A stretch of DNA of 35,947 nucleotides from Negativicutes bacterium (GTDB lineage: Bacteria; Bacillota; Negativicutes; Sporomusales; JAOACF01), in NCBI GenBank assembly GCA_026417995.1, contig JAOACF010000010.1, positions 1 to 35,947 on the forward strand, given 5' to 3'. Below, one piece after another: positions 1 through 8,225 of the stretch. The notes beneath the pieces were generated by a model that was not told where the DNA came from, did no database searches, and saw nothing but the letters and a program-made list of their open reading frames with translations. How positions within the stretch are numbered: the stretch's first letter is position 1; each line of letters begins with the position of its first letter. Position numbers and translations under genes: made by a program.

Positions 1-10
1 TACATGGGTT

Positions 11-397
11 GTGATAAAAGTACATGACCTGTTAGGGGGAATATGGTTGAATTTATCACGCACAGTTCGCAAAAAACGTATGTACTACCGGCAATTTAGC
101 CACGCAGTCAAAATTTTTGCGCAAACTTGTTTTATTGGTTTTCTTATTCTGTGCTGGTTCTTTGATCCCAAGCTAGTGTTTTCCCTGGCTGTTATCATTT
201 TCCTGCTGAGTCTGCTCCTATTAAACCCGTGTGGGATTCGCCAAAAGGTCCCCGGACTTTCGTCCCCTAATCCCGGCATCCGTTTTCTGGCAATTTTTTT
301 CTATACTCTGGCTATTTTGGCCTTAGTCAGCTACATGTCACACCAATCCGCGCAACTTAGCATCCTGTCGAAAGAGGCGAACAGCCTCTTTGTTTAA
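11..397 (+). CDS. Small membrane protein, possibly 5'-truncated
   Basis: I do not recognise the family. The 128-residue product has a basic N-terminus (TVRKKRMYYR), then two hydrophobic segments close together (about residues 36-70) and a third near 92-108, so it is probably an inner-membrane protein of two or three helices. The frame is open to the left edge of the window with no stop before the GTG at 11, so the true start may lie outside. An in-frame ATG at 80 (residue 24) is another candidate. Its last codons form one arm of a terminator-like hairpin. It lies upstream of hflX on the same strand, but the hairpin suggests it is transcribed separately. Confidence 0.55.
   Translation: MIKVHDLLGGIWLNLSRTVRKKRMYYRQFSHAVKIFAQTCFIGFLILCWFFDPKLVFSLAVIIFLLSLLLLNPCGIRQKVPGLSSPNPGIRFLAIFFYTLAILALVSYMSHQSAQLSILSKEANSLFV
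371..391 (+). terminator. Rho-independent terminator overlapping end of the first ORF
   Basis: Perfect 8-bp stem AAAGAGGC/GCCTCTTT with a 5-nt loop, followed by the T-rich GTTTAATTT. The stem is part of the last codons of the upstream ORF. Confidence 0.6.
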
Positions 398-457
398 TTT
401 AAGAAGGAAAACGATAATTTCGTCGAAAACAGTAGTATCGAAGGAGAGTGATAGGTT

Positions 458-2275
458 TTGCCTGAGGTATATGGGGAGATAAGCGGCCTTAGAAAAAGTA
501 TCATAGACAGATTGGAACAATTTTATGCCGCAACCGTTCCATTTGGTCAGATTATCCTGCCCGAACTGGCTAGTGAATTGCTGGCAATCACAGCGCAAAT
601 CAACCGAGAAGTAGCCATTTACCTAAATCGGCGAGGTCAAGTTACTGCTGTAGCGGTTGGCGATGTCAGAACCGTGGCGCTGCCGGAATTGGACGGGCGG
701 AGAGCTGAAAACCGGTTATGTGGGATTCGTTGCATACATACTCATCCGGGAAGCGACAGCGAATTAAGCGGGCCTGATTTGACGGCGCTCACCGTGATGC
801 GCTACGATGTAATGGTTGCTATAAGCGAAAACCAGGGAGTGGCAGAGGCCAGCCTTGGTTTTATTTCGCCAGCAAGCGCCGCCATCTCTGAAGTAAGTAC
901 GATTGGCCCAATTTCCCTGCAAGAACTTGCGCAGATCGATTTTACATATTTATACCTCGAAATTGAAAGACAACTAGGCATCAAAAACAGGTCAGCCATC
1001 ACTGCCGAAAAAGAAAAAGCGCTTCTGGTAGGCGTAGAGAAACACGGGGGCTGGGAAATCACTGCATCGCTTGAGGAATTGGCGCAGTTGGCAGAGACGG
1101 CGGGAGCGGAAGTATTGGGAGTTATCTCGCAAAAAAAGGAACGCCCTGACCCGGCTTTGTTTATCGGCCGAGGAAAACTTGAAGAGGTGCGTCTGCTCCG
1201 GCAGCAGTATGGGGCCAATCTCGTTATATTTGATGACGAATTGTCGCCTGCCCAGCAACGCAATCTGGAACAGGCTTTAAACGTAAAAATCATTGACCGG
1301 ACGGCTCTTATCCTGGATATTTTTGCACAGCGCGCCCGGTCACACGAAGGGAAGCTCCAGGTAGAGCTGGCGCAACTCAAGTACAATCTGCCCCGTCTGG
1401 GGGGGCAAGGCCTGGTGTTATCCCGTCTGGGTGGCGGCATTGGCACGCGCGGCCCCGGCGAAACCAAACTAGAAGTCGACCGTCGACGCATACGCGGGCG
1501 CATCAGTGAAATTGAAAAAGAAATTGATAATATCAGAAAACACCGGGGTTTGCATCGCGAACGACGTCAGCAGGCTAAAATCCCCACCATTGCGTTAGTT
1601 GGCTATACCAACGCAGGAAAATCCACATTACTCAACAAATTGACTAATGCCGGCGTCTTGGCCGAAGATAAACTATTCGCTACGCTTGACCCGACTACCC
1701 GGCGAATTACCCTCCCTAGCGGCAAAGAAACGCTACTGACCGACACCGTCGGCTTTATTCAGAAGCTGCCGCATCAGCTTATCGCCGCTTTTCGGGCAAC
1801 ATTTGAAGAGGTAGTTCAAGCCGACTTGCTGCTGCATGTACAGGATATCAGCCATCCCCTGTTTGAAGAGCAATGCGGAGCCGTTTTTGAGGTGCTGCGT
1901 GAATTCAAAGCAGATACTAAACCGTTAATCAATGTGTACAACAAACTTGATAAAATTGGCGACCCGTATCTGTTGCAGCGGCTCTTACGCCAGCCTTGCA
2001 GCGTGGCCATATCAGCACTGACCGGCGAAGGTATAGACCGCCTGTTCACTATGCTTGACGCCTTTGTATCCGTTCACCTTATCGATATGGATTTGCTACT
2101 GCCGTACAGCGAAAGCGGCTTATTGTCACGCCTTTATGACGGCGGCACCGTACACAGCGTAGAATACCGCGACGGCGGTATCGCCGTAAAGGCCTCTTTA
2201 CCGCAGGATTTAGCCAACCGATTGAAAAATTTCATACAAGGAGATGTTACAACAAATGATCCAATTTCCGGCTAA
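458..2275 (+). CDS. hflX: GTPase HflX with JAMM/RadC-like N-terminal extension
   Basis: HflX is a ribosome-associated GTPase that splits or rescues stalled ribosomes (known for the family). The HflX N-terminal domain (FIGRGKLEEV, FDDELSPAQQRNLE) is followed by a glycine-rich linker and the G domain: G1 GYTNAGKS near 382, G3 DTVGF near 429, G4 NKLD near 495, G5 SALTGEG. At 605 residues it is well above the roughly 420 of B. subtilis HflX. The extra N-terminal ~170 residues contain HTH-x7-S-x2-D (H94, H96, S104, D107) with a glutamate (E51) 43 residues upstream, the layout of a JAMM/MPN or RadC-type zinc site. TTG start chosen because AAGGAGAG lies 9 nt upstream. The next gene overlaps its 3' end, so they are probably co-expressed. 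Confidence 0.93.
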   Translation: MPEVYGEISGLRKSIIDRLEQFYAATVPFGQIILPELASELLAITAQINREVAIYLNRRGQVTAVAVGDVRTVALPELDGRRAENRLCGIRCIHTHPGSDSELSGPDLTALTVMRYDVMVAISENQGVAEASLGFISPASAAISEVSTIGPISLQELAQIDFTYLYLEIERQLGIKNRSAITAEKEKALLVGVEKHGGWEITASLEELAQLAETAGAEVLGVISQKKERPDPALFIGRGKLEEVRLLRQQYGANLVIFDDELSPAQQRNLEQALNVKIIDRTALILDIFAQRARSHEGKLQVELAQLKYNLPRLGGQGLVLSRLGGGIGTRGPGETKLEVDRRRIRGRISEIEKEIDNIRKHRGLHRERRQQAKIPTIALVGYTNAGKSTLLNKLTNAGVLAEDKLFATLDPTTRRITLPSGKETLLTDTVGFIQKLPHQLIAAFRATFEEVVQADLLLHVQDISHPLFEEQCGAVFEVLREFKADTKPLINVYNKLDKIGDPYLLQRLLRQPCSVAISALTGEGIDRLFTMLDAFVSVHLIDMDLLLPYSESGLLSRLYDGGTVHSVEYRDGGIAVKASLPQDLANRLKNFIQGDVTTNDPISG

Positions 2276-3500
2276 ATTAGAGGCGCTGCGTACAGAAGCT
2301 CTCCGGAAAGCTCAGCCCCTTTTTCACGCTATTGATGAATCCGCCATGCAAAATACGCATAAAGTATTGAATTCCTTTGCCCGGCACCAAGTATCTGATT
2401 TTCATTTCCACCATACTACAGGCTATGGTTATGGTGATGCTGGCCGGGATAAACTCGACGAAATATGGGCGGATATTTTCGGCTGTGAGAAAGCGCTGGT
2501 ACGGAGCCAGTTTGTTTCCGGCACGCATGCTCTGGCAGCCGTACTGTTCGGCATTCTTCGCCCGGGGGACGAATTGCTGTCCGTTACCGGAGCTCCCTAC
2601 GACACGATGCAGACAGTGATTGGCTGCACCGCTAAACCGGCGCCCGGCTCACTTGCCGATTTCGGCGTAGCTTACGCCGAAGTTCCAATGAATGAGGGGG
2701 GCATTGATAGCGAAGCAATAGCGTCGGCAATCAATGAACGCACAAAAATGGTTTTAATCCAGCGTTCACGTGGCTACAGCATGCGTAAACCGCTGACTGT
2801 AGCCGAAATAGGTGCAGCTTGCGCCGCAATTAAAGCACTCAAGCCAGATTGCATTTGCTTTGTCGACAATTGCTACGGCGAATTTGTCGAACAATATGAA
2901 CCAACTGCGGTTGGCGCCGACATTATTGCCGGCTCACTCATTAAAAATCCCGGCGGCGGTATAGCGCCAACAGGAGGGTATATCGCCGGACGATCCGATC
3001 TCGTGGAACTGGCTGCCGCCCGTCTTACTGCGCCGGGTATCGGCTCTGAATTGGGCGCTTCTCTGGCGGATAACCGGCTTTTGTTTCAGGGCCTCTTTCT
3101 GGCGCCGCACACGGTAGCTCAGGCACTTAAAGGAGCAGTATTTGCTTCTATCTTTTTCTCTCTGCTTGGCTATAAAACCCTGCCGCATCCTGAAGAGCCG
3201 CGCAGCGATATTATCCAAGCAATTGAGCTGGGTACACCCAAAAAAATGATCGCCTTTTGCCGCGGCCTGCAAAGGCTATCACCCGTTGAATCCCATGTCC
3301 GACCTGAACCCAGTCAAATTCCCGGGTATGCTGATGCCGTCATCATGGCTGGCGGAACATTCGTCCAAGGCTCGTCAATAGAACTAAGTGCCGATGGCCC
3401 GCTGCGGCCGCCATATGCGGTATACTTGCAAGGAGGCTTAACTTTTGAGCACGCGCTTCTCGGGATTATGGGCGCTGCTGCGGAGCTTTGCCCGGATTAG
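2256..3500 (+). CDS. ynbB: PLP enzyme of the 'aluminium resistance'/methionine gamma-lyase-like family
   Basis: Fold-type I PLP enzyme of the Met_gamma_lyase/aluminium-resistance family (B. subtilis YnbB). The substrate is not established for the family; a cystathionine or methionine lyase-like reaction is the usual guess. The Schiff-base lysine is likely in SLIKNPGGG, and the PLP-pyridine aspartate in CFVDNCYGEF. The length of 414 residues is normal. The ORF track opens at ATG 2244, but AAGGAG abuts that codon; ATG 2256 has better spacing and gives MIQFPAKLEAL. It overlaps the end of hflX by 20 nt. The hflX-ynbB order matches B. subtilis ynbA-ynbB, which supports the assignment. The glnRA genes that follow in B. 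subtilis are absent here. Confidence 0.88.
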   Translation: MIQFPAKLEALRTEALRKAQPLFHAIDESAMQNTHKVLNSFARHQVSDFHFHHTTGYGYGDAGRDKLDEIWADIFGCEKALVRSQFVSGTHALAAVLFGILRPGDELLSVTGAPYDTMQTVIGCTAKPAPGSLADFGVAYAEVPMNEGGIDSEAIASAINERTKMVLIQRSRGYSMRKPLTVAEIGAACAAIKALKPDCICFVDNCYGEFVEQYEPTAVGADIIAGSLIKNPGGGIAPTGGYIAGRSDLVELAAARLTAPGIGSELGASLADNRLLFQGLFLAPHTVAQALKGAVFASIFFSLLGYKTLPHPEEPRSDIIQAIELGTPKKMIAFCRGLQRLSPVESHVRPEPSQIPGYADAVIMAGGTFVQGSSIELSADGPLRPPYAVYLQGGLTFEHALLGIMGAAAELCPD

Positions 3501-3556
3501 GCTGGAAAAATCTAATAAAAATATTCCTAAAACAATATATTTCCATAATTTTAGAC

Positions 3557-3584
3557 AGGAAAAGTGTTCATTTTGTCGAATAAA
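3557..3584 (+). promoter_or_regulatory. Putative sigma-H promoter overlapping a Spo0A (0A) box
   Basis: AGGAAAA at 3557 and GAATAAA at 3578 are separated by 17 nt from AGGA to GAAT, as in B. subtilis sigma-H promoters (from memory of the spoVG pattern). The -10 region coincides with TTTTGTCGAAT, which contains the 0A-box core TGTCGAA. It lies in a short AT-rich spacer about 30 nt before the TPR gene start. Confidence 0.4.
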
Positions 3585-3615
3585 ATCGGAGATTATAATA
3601 TTTTACGGTGATATT

Positions 3616-4506
3616 GTGGAATACATAGGGTTAACCATTGGTGCCATGGCCGTTACCATCTTACTTGTCTATAAATTGGCCAACAGCGTTTTTCGCCTCG
3701 GCCTCAAGCTGAAACCTCTCATTCTGTGTGCAATCTGCGCTCTTTTTCTAAGTATAATCCTGCCGCGCATTGTTGTCGGGTTTGCCGGTCTGGCGGGTAC
3801 AATCGGTTTTTTAGCAGTCGTTGCCATAATCTTTGCCTATTTTGTCGCGTACTACGAGGGAGAGCAAGAGCCTCAGATATCCAATTCGGCCGCCGCATTG
3901 ATAGAACAGCCATTGCAGGATGCTAGTAAATCAGAGCCCGGGCACGTATTGCCTGCCACGTCCCTTCACCGAGCGGTTGACCGCCAGTCAGCTGTTACGG
4001 AAGAAGTGTCGTCGACAATTGTTGCGGTTGTGCCGCATGTATCAGATTCAAAAGCAGGCTTTACTGAATCTGGTGATTTAGTTGTTTCCGATGAACCAAA
4101 AGAAGAAGTTTTTTTGCCTGCTGATCTCGATGACCTGCTTGACCTAGCTTTTGCAGCTAAGGAGCGAGCCGAACCATCAGCGGCCTTAATCTATTTCCGT
4201 GAGGCACTGAAACGCCATCCGGAAAGCGAAGCTGCTCCATACATAGTCGTTGAAATCGCCACATTGCTCAAAGACAAAGGTTCATATGACGAGGCTATCC
4301 GTGTATTTATCGAGGGGCGCAACCTTCCTAAGGTTCAGGCGGATGGCGTCTTATCGCAGGAATTTACGGAAACAATCGCCTATTTGCGAATAACCCGCAA
4401 CGCCCTGCTTCAACGCCGCTTGGGCTTTGTCCCATTTCATAAAATTCCCGCTGATGTCACGAAAGACATTGACGAAGAATTTCGTGAATGGCGCAATCTT
4501 GCTTAG
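3616..4506 (+). CDS. Membrane protein with C-terminal TPR-like repeats
   Basis: Not recognised as a named family. The first ~85 residues hold three hydrophobic segments. A Pro/Ser/Glu-rich linker follows (about 85-175), then an acidic start (LDDLLDLAFAAKERAE) into helical TPR-like repeats: ALIYFREALKRHP, then KGSYDEAIRVFIEG. This suggests a membrane-anchored scaffold for protein contacts. The ORF track begins at 3445, inside ynbB; those first 57 codons are AT-rich, overlap ynbB and have no matching RBS, so I start at GTG 3616 (weak GGTGA 4 nt upstream). ATG 3646 is an alternative. The promoter signals just upstream suggest expression at entry into sporulation. Confidence 0.65.
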   Translation: MEYIGLTIGAMAVTILLVYKLANSVFRLGLKLKPLILCAICALFLSIILPRIVVGFAGLAGTIGFLAVVAIIFAYFVAYYEGEQEPQISNSAAALIEQPLQDASKSEPGHVLPATSLHRAVDRQSAVTEEVSSTIVAVVPHVSDSKAGFTESGDLVVSDEPKEEVFLPADLDDLLDLAFAAKERAEPSAALIYFREALKRHPESEAAPYIVVEIATLLKDKGSYDEAIRVFIEGRNLPKVQADGVLSQEFTETIAYLRITRNALLQRRLGFVPFHKIPADVTKDIDEEFREWRNLA

Positions 4507-4533
4507 ATCTAAATCGTAGGAGGTTTTTGTGTC

Positions 4534-5304
4534 GTGAAAAAAAGTGCAGACATACTTGGCCTGCCGGTCATCAGCATCACTGAAGGAAAGGAACTGGGAA
4601 AAGTAAAAAATCTTGTAGTCAATCCGGCTGCCGGTTCAGTTGCAGCTCTGGCAATTGACGACGGCAAATGGTATTTAGGTGCAAAGCTTCTGCCCTTTAG
4701 CGCAATTATTGGCTTAGGCGAATATGCAGTGACAATTGAAAGCTCAAGCAACGTCTCTTTATATAGTGAAAACCCGGAGCTTGAAAAACTGCTTACTGCT
4801 GAAGTCGGGGTAATCGGCAGTAAAGTACTCACAAAATCAGGCCGTATATTAGGTAAAGTAAATGAATTCATTGTCGATCTTTCCGGTAAGATTACTGCCT
4901 GCGAAGTGGAAGATGCGAACGGCGAAGTATCCCACCTGCCGTCGGGACGCGTACTTACCTTCGGTAAAGAAGTGTTAATTGTGGGCGAAACAGATGAACC
5001 GCTGGTCGCCGCAACATCGGCACCAAAAGTAGATTTCACTCCCGTTACGCCTGTACCAGCGCCTGCGGTGACTGCTTCCGCTGAGCCTACGCCTGTGACC
5101 GAACCAGCCCCTGCCGCTGATGATTCTGCGAAAAAATTCGATGACAAACATCGCAAGTTTCTATTAGGAAAAAAAGCCTCTCGTCGCATCGAAACAGATA
5201 ATGGTATGATCATAGTTGAACAGGGGGGCGAAATAACCGAAGAGGTTATTCAAAAAGCCAAGCTAGCCGGTAAATTTGTCGAACTATCTATGAGTATTTC
5301 CTAA
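4534..5304 (+). CDS. PRC-barrel domain protein (two barrels)
   Basis: Two PRC-barrel units in tandem: residues about 3-70 (ILGLPVISITEGKELGKV) and about 85-150 (VIGSKVLTKSGRILGKV). They share the typical pattern of a strand, a GKV turn and a 'v.....g.i.a..v' hairpin. A Pro/Ala/Thr linker (about 165-205) leads to a basic C-terminal segment with KKASRRIETDNG. PRC barrels are small beta barrels found in RimM, the photosynthetic H subunit and sporulation proteins of the YlmC/YrrD type; the partner here is unknown. GTG start with TAGGAGG 10 nt upstream. It lies 27 nt after the TPR gene, so the two may be one transcript. Confidence 0.8.
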   Translation: MKKSADILGLPVISITEGKELGKVKNLVVNPAAGSVAALAIDDGKWYLGAKLLPFSAIIGLGEYAVTIESSSNVSLYSENPELEKLLTAEVGVIGSKVLTKSGRILGKVNEFIVDLSGKITACEVEDANGEVSHLPSGRVLTFGKEVLIVGETDEPLVAATSAPKVDFTPVTPVPAPAVTASAEPTPVTEPAPAADDSAKKFDDKHRKFLLGKKASRRIETDNGMIIVEQGGEITEEVIQKAKLAGKFVELSMSIS

Positions 5305-5312
5305 TAAATAAC

Positions 5313-5398
5313 CTATACCTGACGTATAGAGCCCCCGGATGCTAGGCGGGAGCCGAGGAGTGAAGCGTTCCCGGCGACCACCAACGTAGATGGGGGCT
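5313..5398 (+). ncRNA. Candidate structured RNA between PRC-barrel and vanW genes
   Basis: The 159-nt spacer holds nested inverted repeats. CTATAC/GTATAG (5313-5329, 5-nt loop) is followed by AGCCCCC (5330-5336) pairing with GGGGGCT (5392-5398). Inside this lies CGGGAGC (5347-5353) pairing with GTTCCCG (5367-5373). No T-run follows the outer stem, so it is not a simple terminator. I could not match it to a riboswitch class or to SRP RNA. It could be a leader of the vanW gene, a 3' UTR element or a small RNA. Confidence 0.35.
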
Positions 5399-5463
5399 TA
5401 TCAGCAAGCTGTGCTGGTTTTCCTGTCTAACTTTTAACTTTGGCTAGGAAAGGGTACTGTACT

Positions 5464-6846
5464 GTGCAAACTACTACACCTACTTCAAACCGAAGGCAAA
5501 ATTTGATATTATTTTTCGGAATCATTCTCTTTTTCAGTATGGTTAGCTTTTTCGCTACCAGCACGGCATTCATGGTAACTAATGAGATCTATCATGGTGT
5601 GGTTATCGGCGATCTACCGGTTGGCGGCCTTACACCCGCAGAGGCTGAGGCAAAAATCAGAGCATCCTTCCAGGCTCTCAGCAACAAGCCGCTGGTAATG
5701 CTTGAATACAATGGTTCTCGCTGGGCGCTCATGACTGCTGATATCGAATTTCAAATCAATGCCGCGAGACTGGTTCAGGAGGCTTACGCAGTCGGCCGGA
5801 CAGGCAATATCTTGCAACAACTAAAAGAACGCTATATAACGCTCAACCGCGGCAGCCAAATCCCCTTGGCAGTTACTTACGACGCCAGAAAATTGCATAC
5901 CATTGTTAACGGCATTGCCCAACAAATTGAGCGAGCCCCACGCAACGCGGCGCTTCGGTTTGAGGGATCACATCCGATTCTTGTCCCGGAAGAAATTGGC
6001 TTACAACTTGATACCGAAAAACTATTAACTGACATTGCACTTCGTATAAACAACCAGCCAGGCTCGCTGCTGCCGCTCCCTGTCAGCGAAATCGCGCCTG
6101 CAATCCGCAATTTTGACCTTGCCGGTATAGATACGCTCATTGCCTCTTTTAGCACTGAATTTGACAGCAGCGATATTAACCGATCGCAGAATATTTACCT
6201 AGCTGCCAAGAGCATTAGTGGTGCTTTGGTCAAAGCCGGCCAAGAGTTCTCCTTTAATACGCTTGTTGGCCCCCGCTTAGCCCATAATGGCTATAAAGAG
6301 GCTCCTGTATTTATTGAGGGAAAATTAGTACCGGACTACGGCGGGGGAGTATGCCAGGTTAGCAGTACGCTATACAACGCAGTTCTACTTGCCGATATGA
6401 TGATTATCGAACGTACGCCGCACTTCCGTCCGCCGCTATATGTACCGCTGGGGCAAGATGCCACAGTCGCGGATAACCTACTTGATTTTAAATTTAAGAA
6501 TACGTCGTCAGGCAATATTTATATTAACTGCGAGACACAAGGCAATCATCTGACAGTCTTTATTTATGGTCAATACAAAAACCGTGCTGTGGATATTCGG
6601 ATTGTATCCGGCGATAAAAAAGAAATCGAACCGGCAACAATTATCAAGCAAGATCCTGAATTAGAACTTGGTAAACAAGTTGTAGAAGTAGAGGGGCAGA
6701 AAGGCTTTCAGGTTGCCACCTACCGGGTAAAACTAAAAAATGGGCAGGAAATCCAGCGAGAACTCCTTGCCTTTGATGAATACAAACCGGTTGATCATAT
6801 AATCCGTGTCGGCACGAAAACTACTCAGCATATCATCAAGAAATAG
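5464..6846 (+). CDS. VanW family protein with PG-binding and G5 domains (YoaR-like)
   Basis: Membrane-anchored cell-wall protein. A single N-terminal transmembrane anchor (about residues 12-35) is followed by a peptidoglycan-binding-4-like region (GVVIGDLPVGGLTPAEAEAKI onward). The VanW domain is marked by FNTLVGPR, GGGVCQVSSTLYN and RPPLYVPLGQDATV. A C-terminal G5 domain (GKQVVEVEGQKG to IIRVGTK) follows; these beta domains are found on surface proteins. VanW function is unknown despite its link to vancomycin-resistance loci. The track starts at TTG 5440, but AGGAAAGGG sits 9 nt before GTG 5464, which I prefer (460 residues). It is followed by a strong terminator. Confidence 0.85.
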   Translation: MQTTTPTSNRRQNLILFFGIILFFSMVSFFATSTAFMVTNEIYHGVVIGDLPVGGLTPAEAEAKIRASFQALSNKPLVMLEYNGSRWALMTADIEFQINAARLVQEAYAVGRTGNILQQLKERYITLNRGSQIPLAVTYDARKLHTIVNGIAQQIERAPRNAALRFEGSHPILVPEEIGLQLDTEKLLTDIALRINNQPGSLLPLPVSEIAPAIRNFDLAGIDTLIASFSTEFDSSDINRSQNIYLAAKSISGALVKAGQEFSFNTLVGPRLAHNGYKEAPVFIEGKLVPDYGGGVCQVSSTLYNAVLLADMMIIERTPHFRPPLYVPLGQDATVADNLLDFKFKNTSSGNIYINCETQGNHLTVFIYGQYKNRAVDIRIVSGDKKEIEPATIIKQDPELELGKQVVEVEGQKGFQVATYRVKLKNGQEIQRELLAFDEYKPVDHIIRVGTKTTQHIIKK

Positions 6847-6853
6847 CCTAGGT

Positions 6854-6887
6854 AACCCAGCATGCTCACCATGCTGGGTTTTTTTAT
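6854..6887 (+). terminator. Rho-independent terminator after vanW gene
   Basis: Perfect 11-bp stem AACCCAGCATG/CATGCTGGGTT, loop CTCAC, followed by a T-run, starting 8 nt after the stop codon. Confidence 0.92.
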
Positions 6888-6998
6888 TATCTGCTGCTCG
6901 CCTCTGGCACGCATGATTGATGCGGAAGGAGATAACGGGTTTTTGTAGAAGGAATTAATAATAATCATACTTGAACGGTCTTGCGAGAGAGGGACAAC

Positions 6999-8141
6999 AT
7001 GCCGATTGCAGATATCAATTTTGCTAGTGGCCTGCCGGTTTATATAACCCCGCAAACTGCACCCAACAGAATAACCTATGCGTCAAGAGTGTTGTCGACT
7101 TCGACGCATACCATTACGATCAGCATTCCCTATGATAAGGGCCGGTTGCTGTTATGGCCGGTAGGAGCCAGATTAGAGATTTCGTTGTCCTATCAGGGGG
7201 AGGACTTTAGCTTTACTACTGAGGTTATTCAGCGCGACCTGGGGGAAATTAAGTCTTACACAATTATGCGGCCATACACAATCTCCCGGAGCACATATCG
7301 GCCGAACAAGCAAAACGGCATGTCGCGCGTTATCGCAATTACCAGCGGTAAGGGAGGGGTAGGCAAGACTACCTTCACCATAAATCTTGCGATTGCCCTA
7401 GCTGCTTACGGGCAGCGTGTTTTTATTATTGATGCTGACCTGGGAACAGCTAATGTCGATGTTTTACTGCGCCTCACGCCACAGTATAATATTACTCACC
7501 TATTAACCGGCGAAAAAAATTTGCTAGATATTACCATATCCGGCCCCGGTAACATTGCAATCATTCCGGGTGGCTCTGGTATGCAGGAGTTAACGCAATT
7601 GAGCGAAAGCCAGTTTTCGCGGGTCATTAATAGTTTTAACCAACTAGATGGACTGGCAGACATCATTTTGCTGGATACTGGCGCCGGTATTTCGAAGGAT
7701 GTATCCAACTTTCTACTGGCATCTGACGAAATTATTGTTGTTACTACTACCGAACCACACGCGATTACTGATGCTTATGCAATTTTAAAAGTAATGAAAA
7801 ACCTTGATTGCCAGGCAAAACAAATGCTTGTCGTCAATAAGGCAGAAAGCGTAGCGGAAGCAAATTCGGTTGCCGCCAAACTTACAATGGTGCTTCGTAC
7901 CTATCTAAACCGTGATGCGGAATATTTAGGATATATTATCGAAGACCGCGCGATCAGCCGATCGTTGAAGGAACAAACCCCATTGATACTCTCTAACCCT
8001 CAGGCAACGGCCGTGGTTAATATTCGGGAAATTGCCGCTAAACTGCTAAATAAGCCGGCTATTAAGCCGTCAGGTATTACAGGCTTCGTTAATAGAATGT
8101 TTTCTCTAGTTAATAAAAAAACAGCAGGGCTATTTCAATAG
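6999..8141 (+). CDS. FlhG/MinD-like ATPase with N-terminal YcgR-N (flagellar brake) domain
   Basis: Residues 1-~95 resemble the N-terminal beta domain of the c-di-GMP flagellar brake YcgR (GLPVYITP, ITISIPYDKGRLLLWPVGARLEIS split around the barrel, FSFTTEVIQR). They end in a basic stretch with an R-x3-R (RSTYR), where YcgR would enter its PilZ domain. Instead a MinD/ParA ATPase begins: deviant Walker A SGKGGVGKTT near 116, IIDADLGTANVD, and LLDTGAGIS in the Walker B position. This matches FlhG (YlxH), which controls flagellar number and placement. ATG 6999 has GAGAGGGA 6 nt upstream; the track's TTG 6981 adds six residues. It stands outside any flagellar operon, between two terminators. The function beyond the ATPase class is inference. 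Confidence 0.82.
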   Translation: MPIADINFASGLPVYITPQTAPNRITYASRVLSTSTHTITISIPYDKGRLLLWPVGARLEISLSYQGEDFSFTTEVIQRDLGEIKSYTIMRPYTISRSTYRPNKQNGMSRVIAITSGKGGVGKTTFTINLAIALAAYGQRVFIIDADLGTANVDVLLRLTPQYNITHLLTGEKNLLDITISGPGNIAIIPGGSGMQELTQLSESQFSRVINSFNQLDGLADIILLDTGAGISKDVSNFLLASDEIIVVTTTEPHAITDAYAILKVMKNLDCQAKQMLVVNKAESVAEANSVAAKLTMVLRTYLNRDAEYLGYIIEDRAISRSLKEQTPLILSNPQATAVVNIREIAAKLLNKPAIKPSGITGFVNRMFSLVNKKTAGLFQ

Positions 8142-8149
8142 ACTGATCG

Positions 8150-8190
8150 AAACACAGAAGCGAACCATTGCGGTTCGCTTCTGTGTTTAT
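8150..8190. terminator. Bidirectional terminator between FlhG-like gene and lexA
   Basis: A 17-bp perfect stem (AAACACAGAAGCGAACC, loop ATTGC) between two convergent genes. T-rich on the + side and flanked by A's and T's in both directions, so it can end both transcripts. Confidence 0.88.
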
Positions 8191-8225
8191 GAGTAGTTTA
8201 CGAATATCCTTTTGAATAGTCAACT

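Noticed and set aside
430-440. 0A-like box (TCGTCGAA) before hflX
   Set aside because: One mismatch in the core and no promoter elements in register nearby.
802-1503. Long antisense ORF within hflX (233 codons)
   Set aside because: A shadow ORF: Arg/Ser-rich composition and no RBS; the sense frame is clearly hflX.
3445-3615. N-terminal 57 codons of the track ORF 3445-4506
   Set aside because: They overlap ynbB, have no matching RBS, and run through an AT-rich spacer holding promoter-like signals; GTG 3616 is a better start.
5313-5398. SRP RNA, c-di-GMP or THF riboswitch
   Set aside because: The conserved cores of these RNAs are absent; kept only as an unassigned structure.
6912-6950. 11-codon leader peptide ATG ATT GAT ... 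TAG before the FlhG-like gene
   Set aside because: No upstream RBS and no attenuator follows; too short to support.
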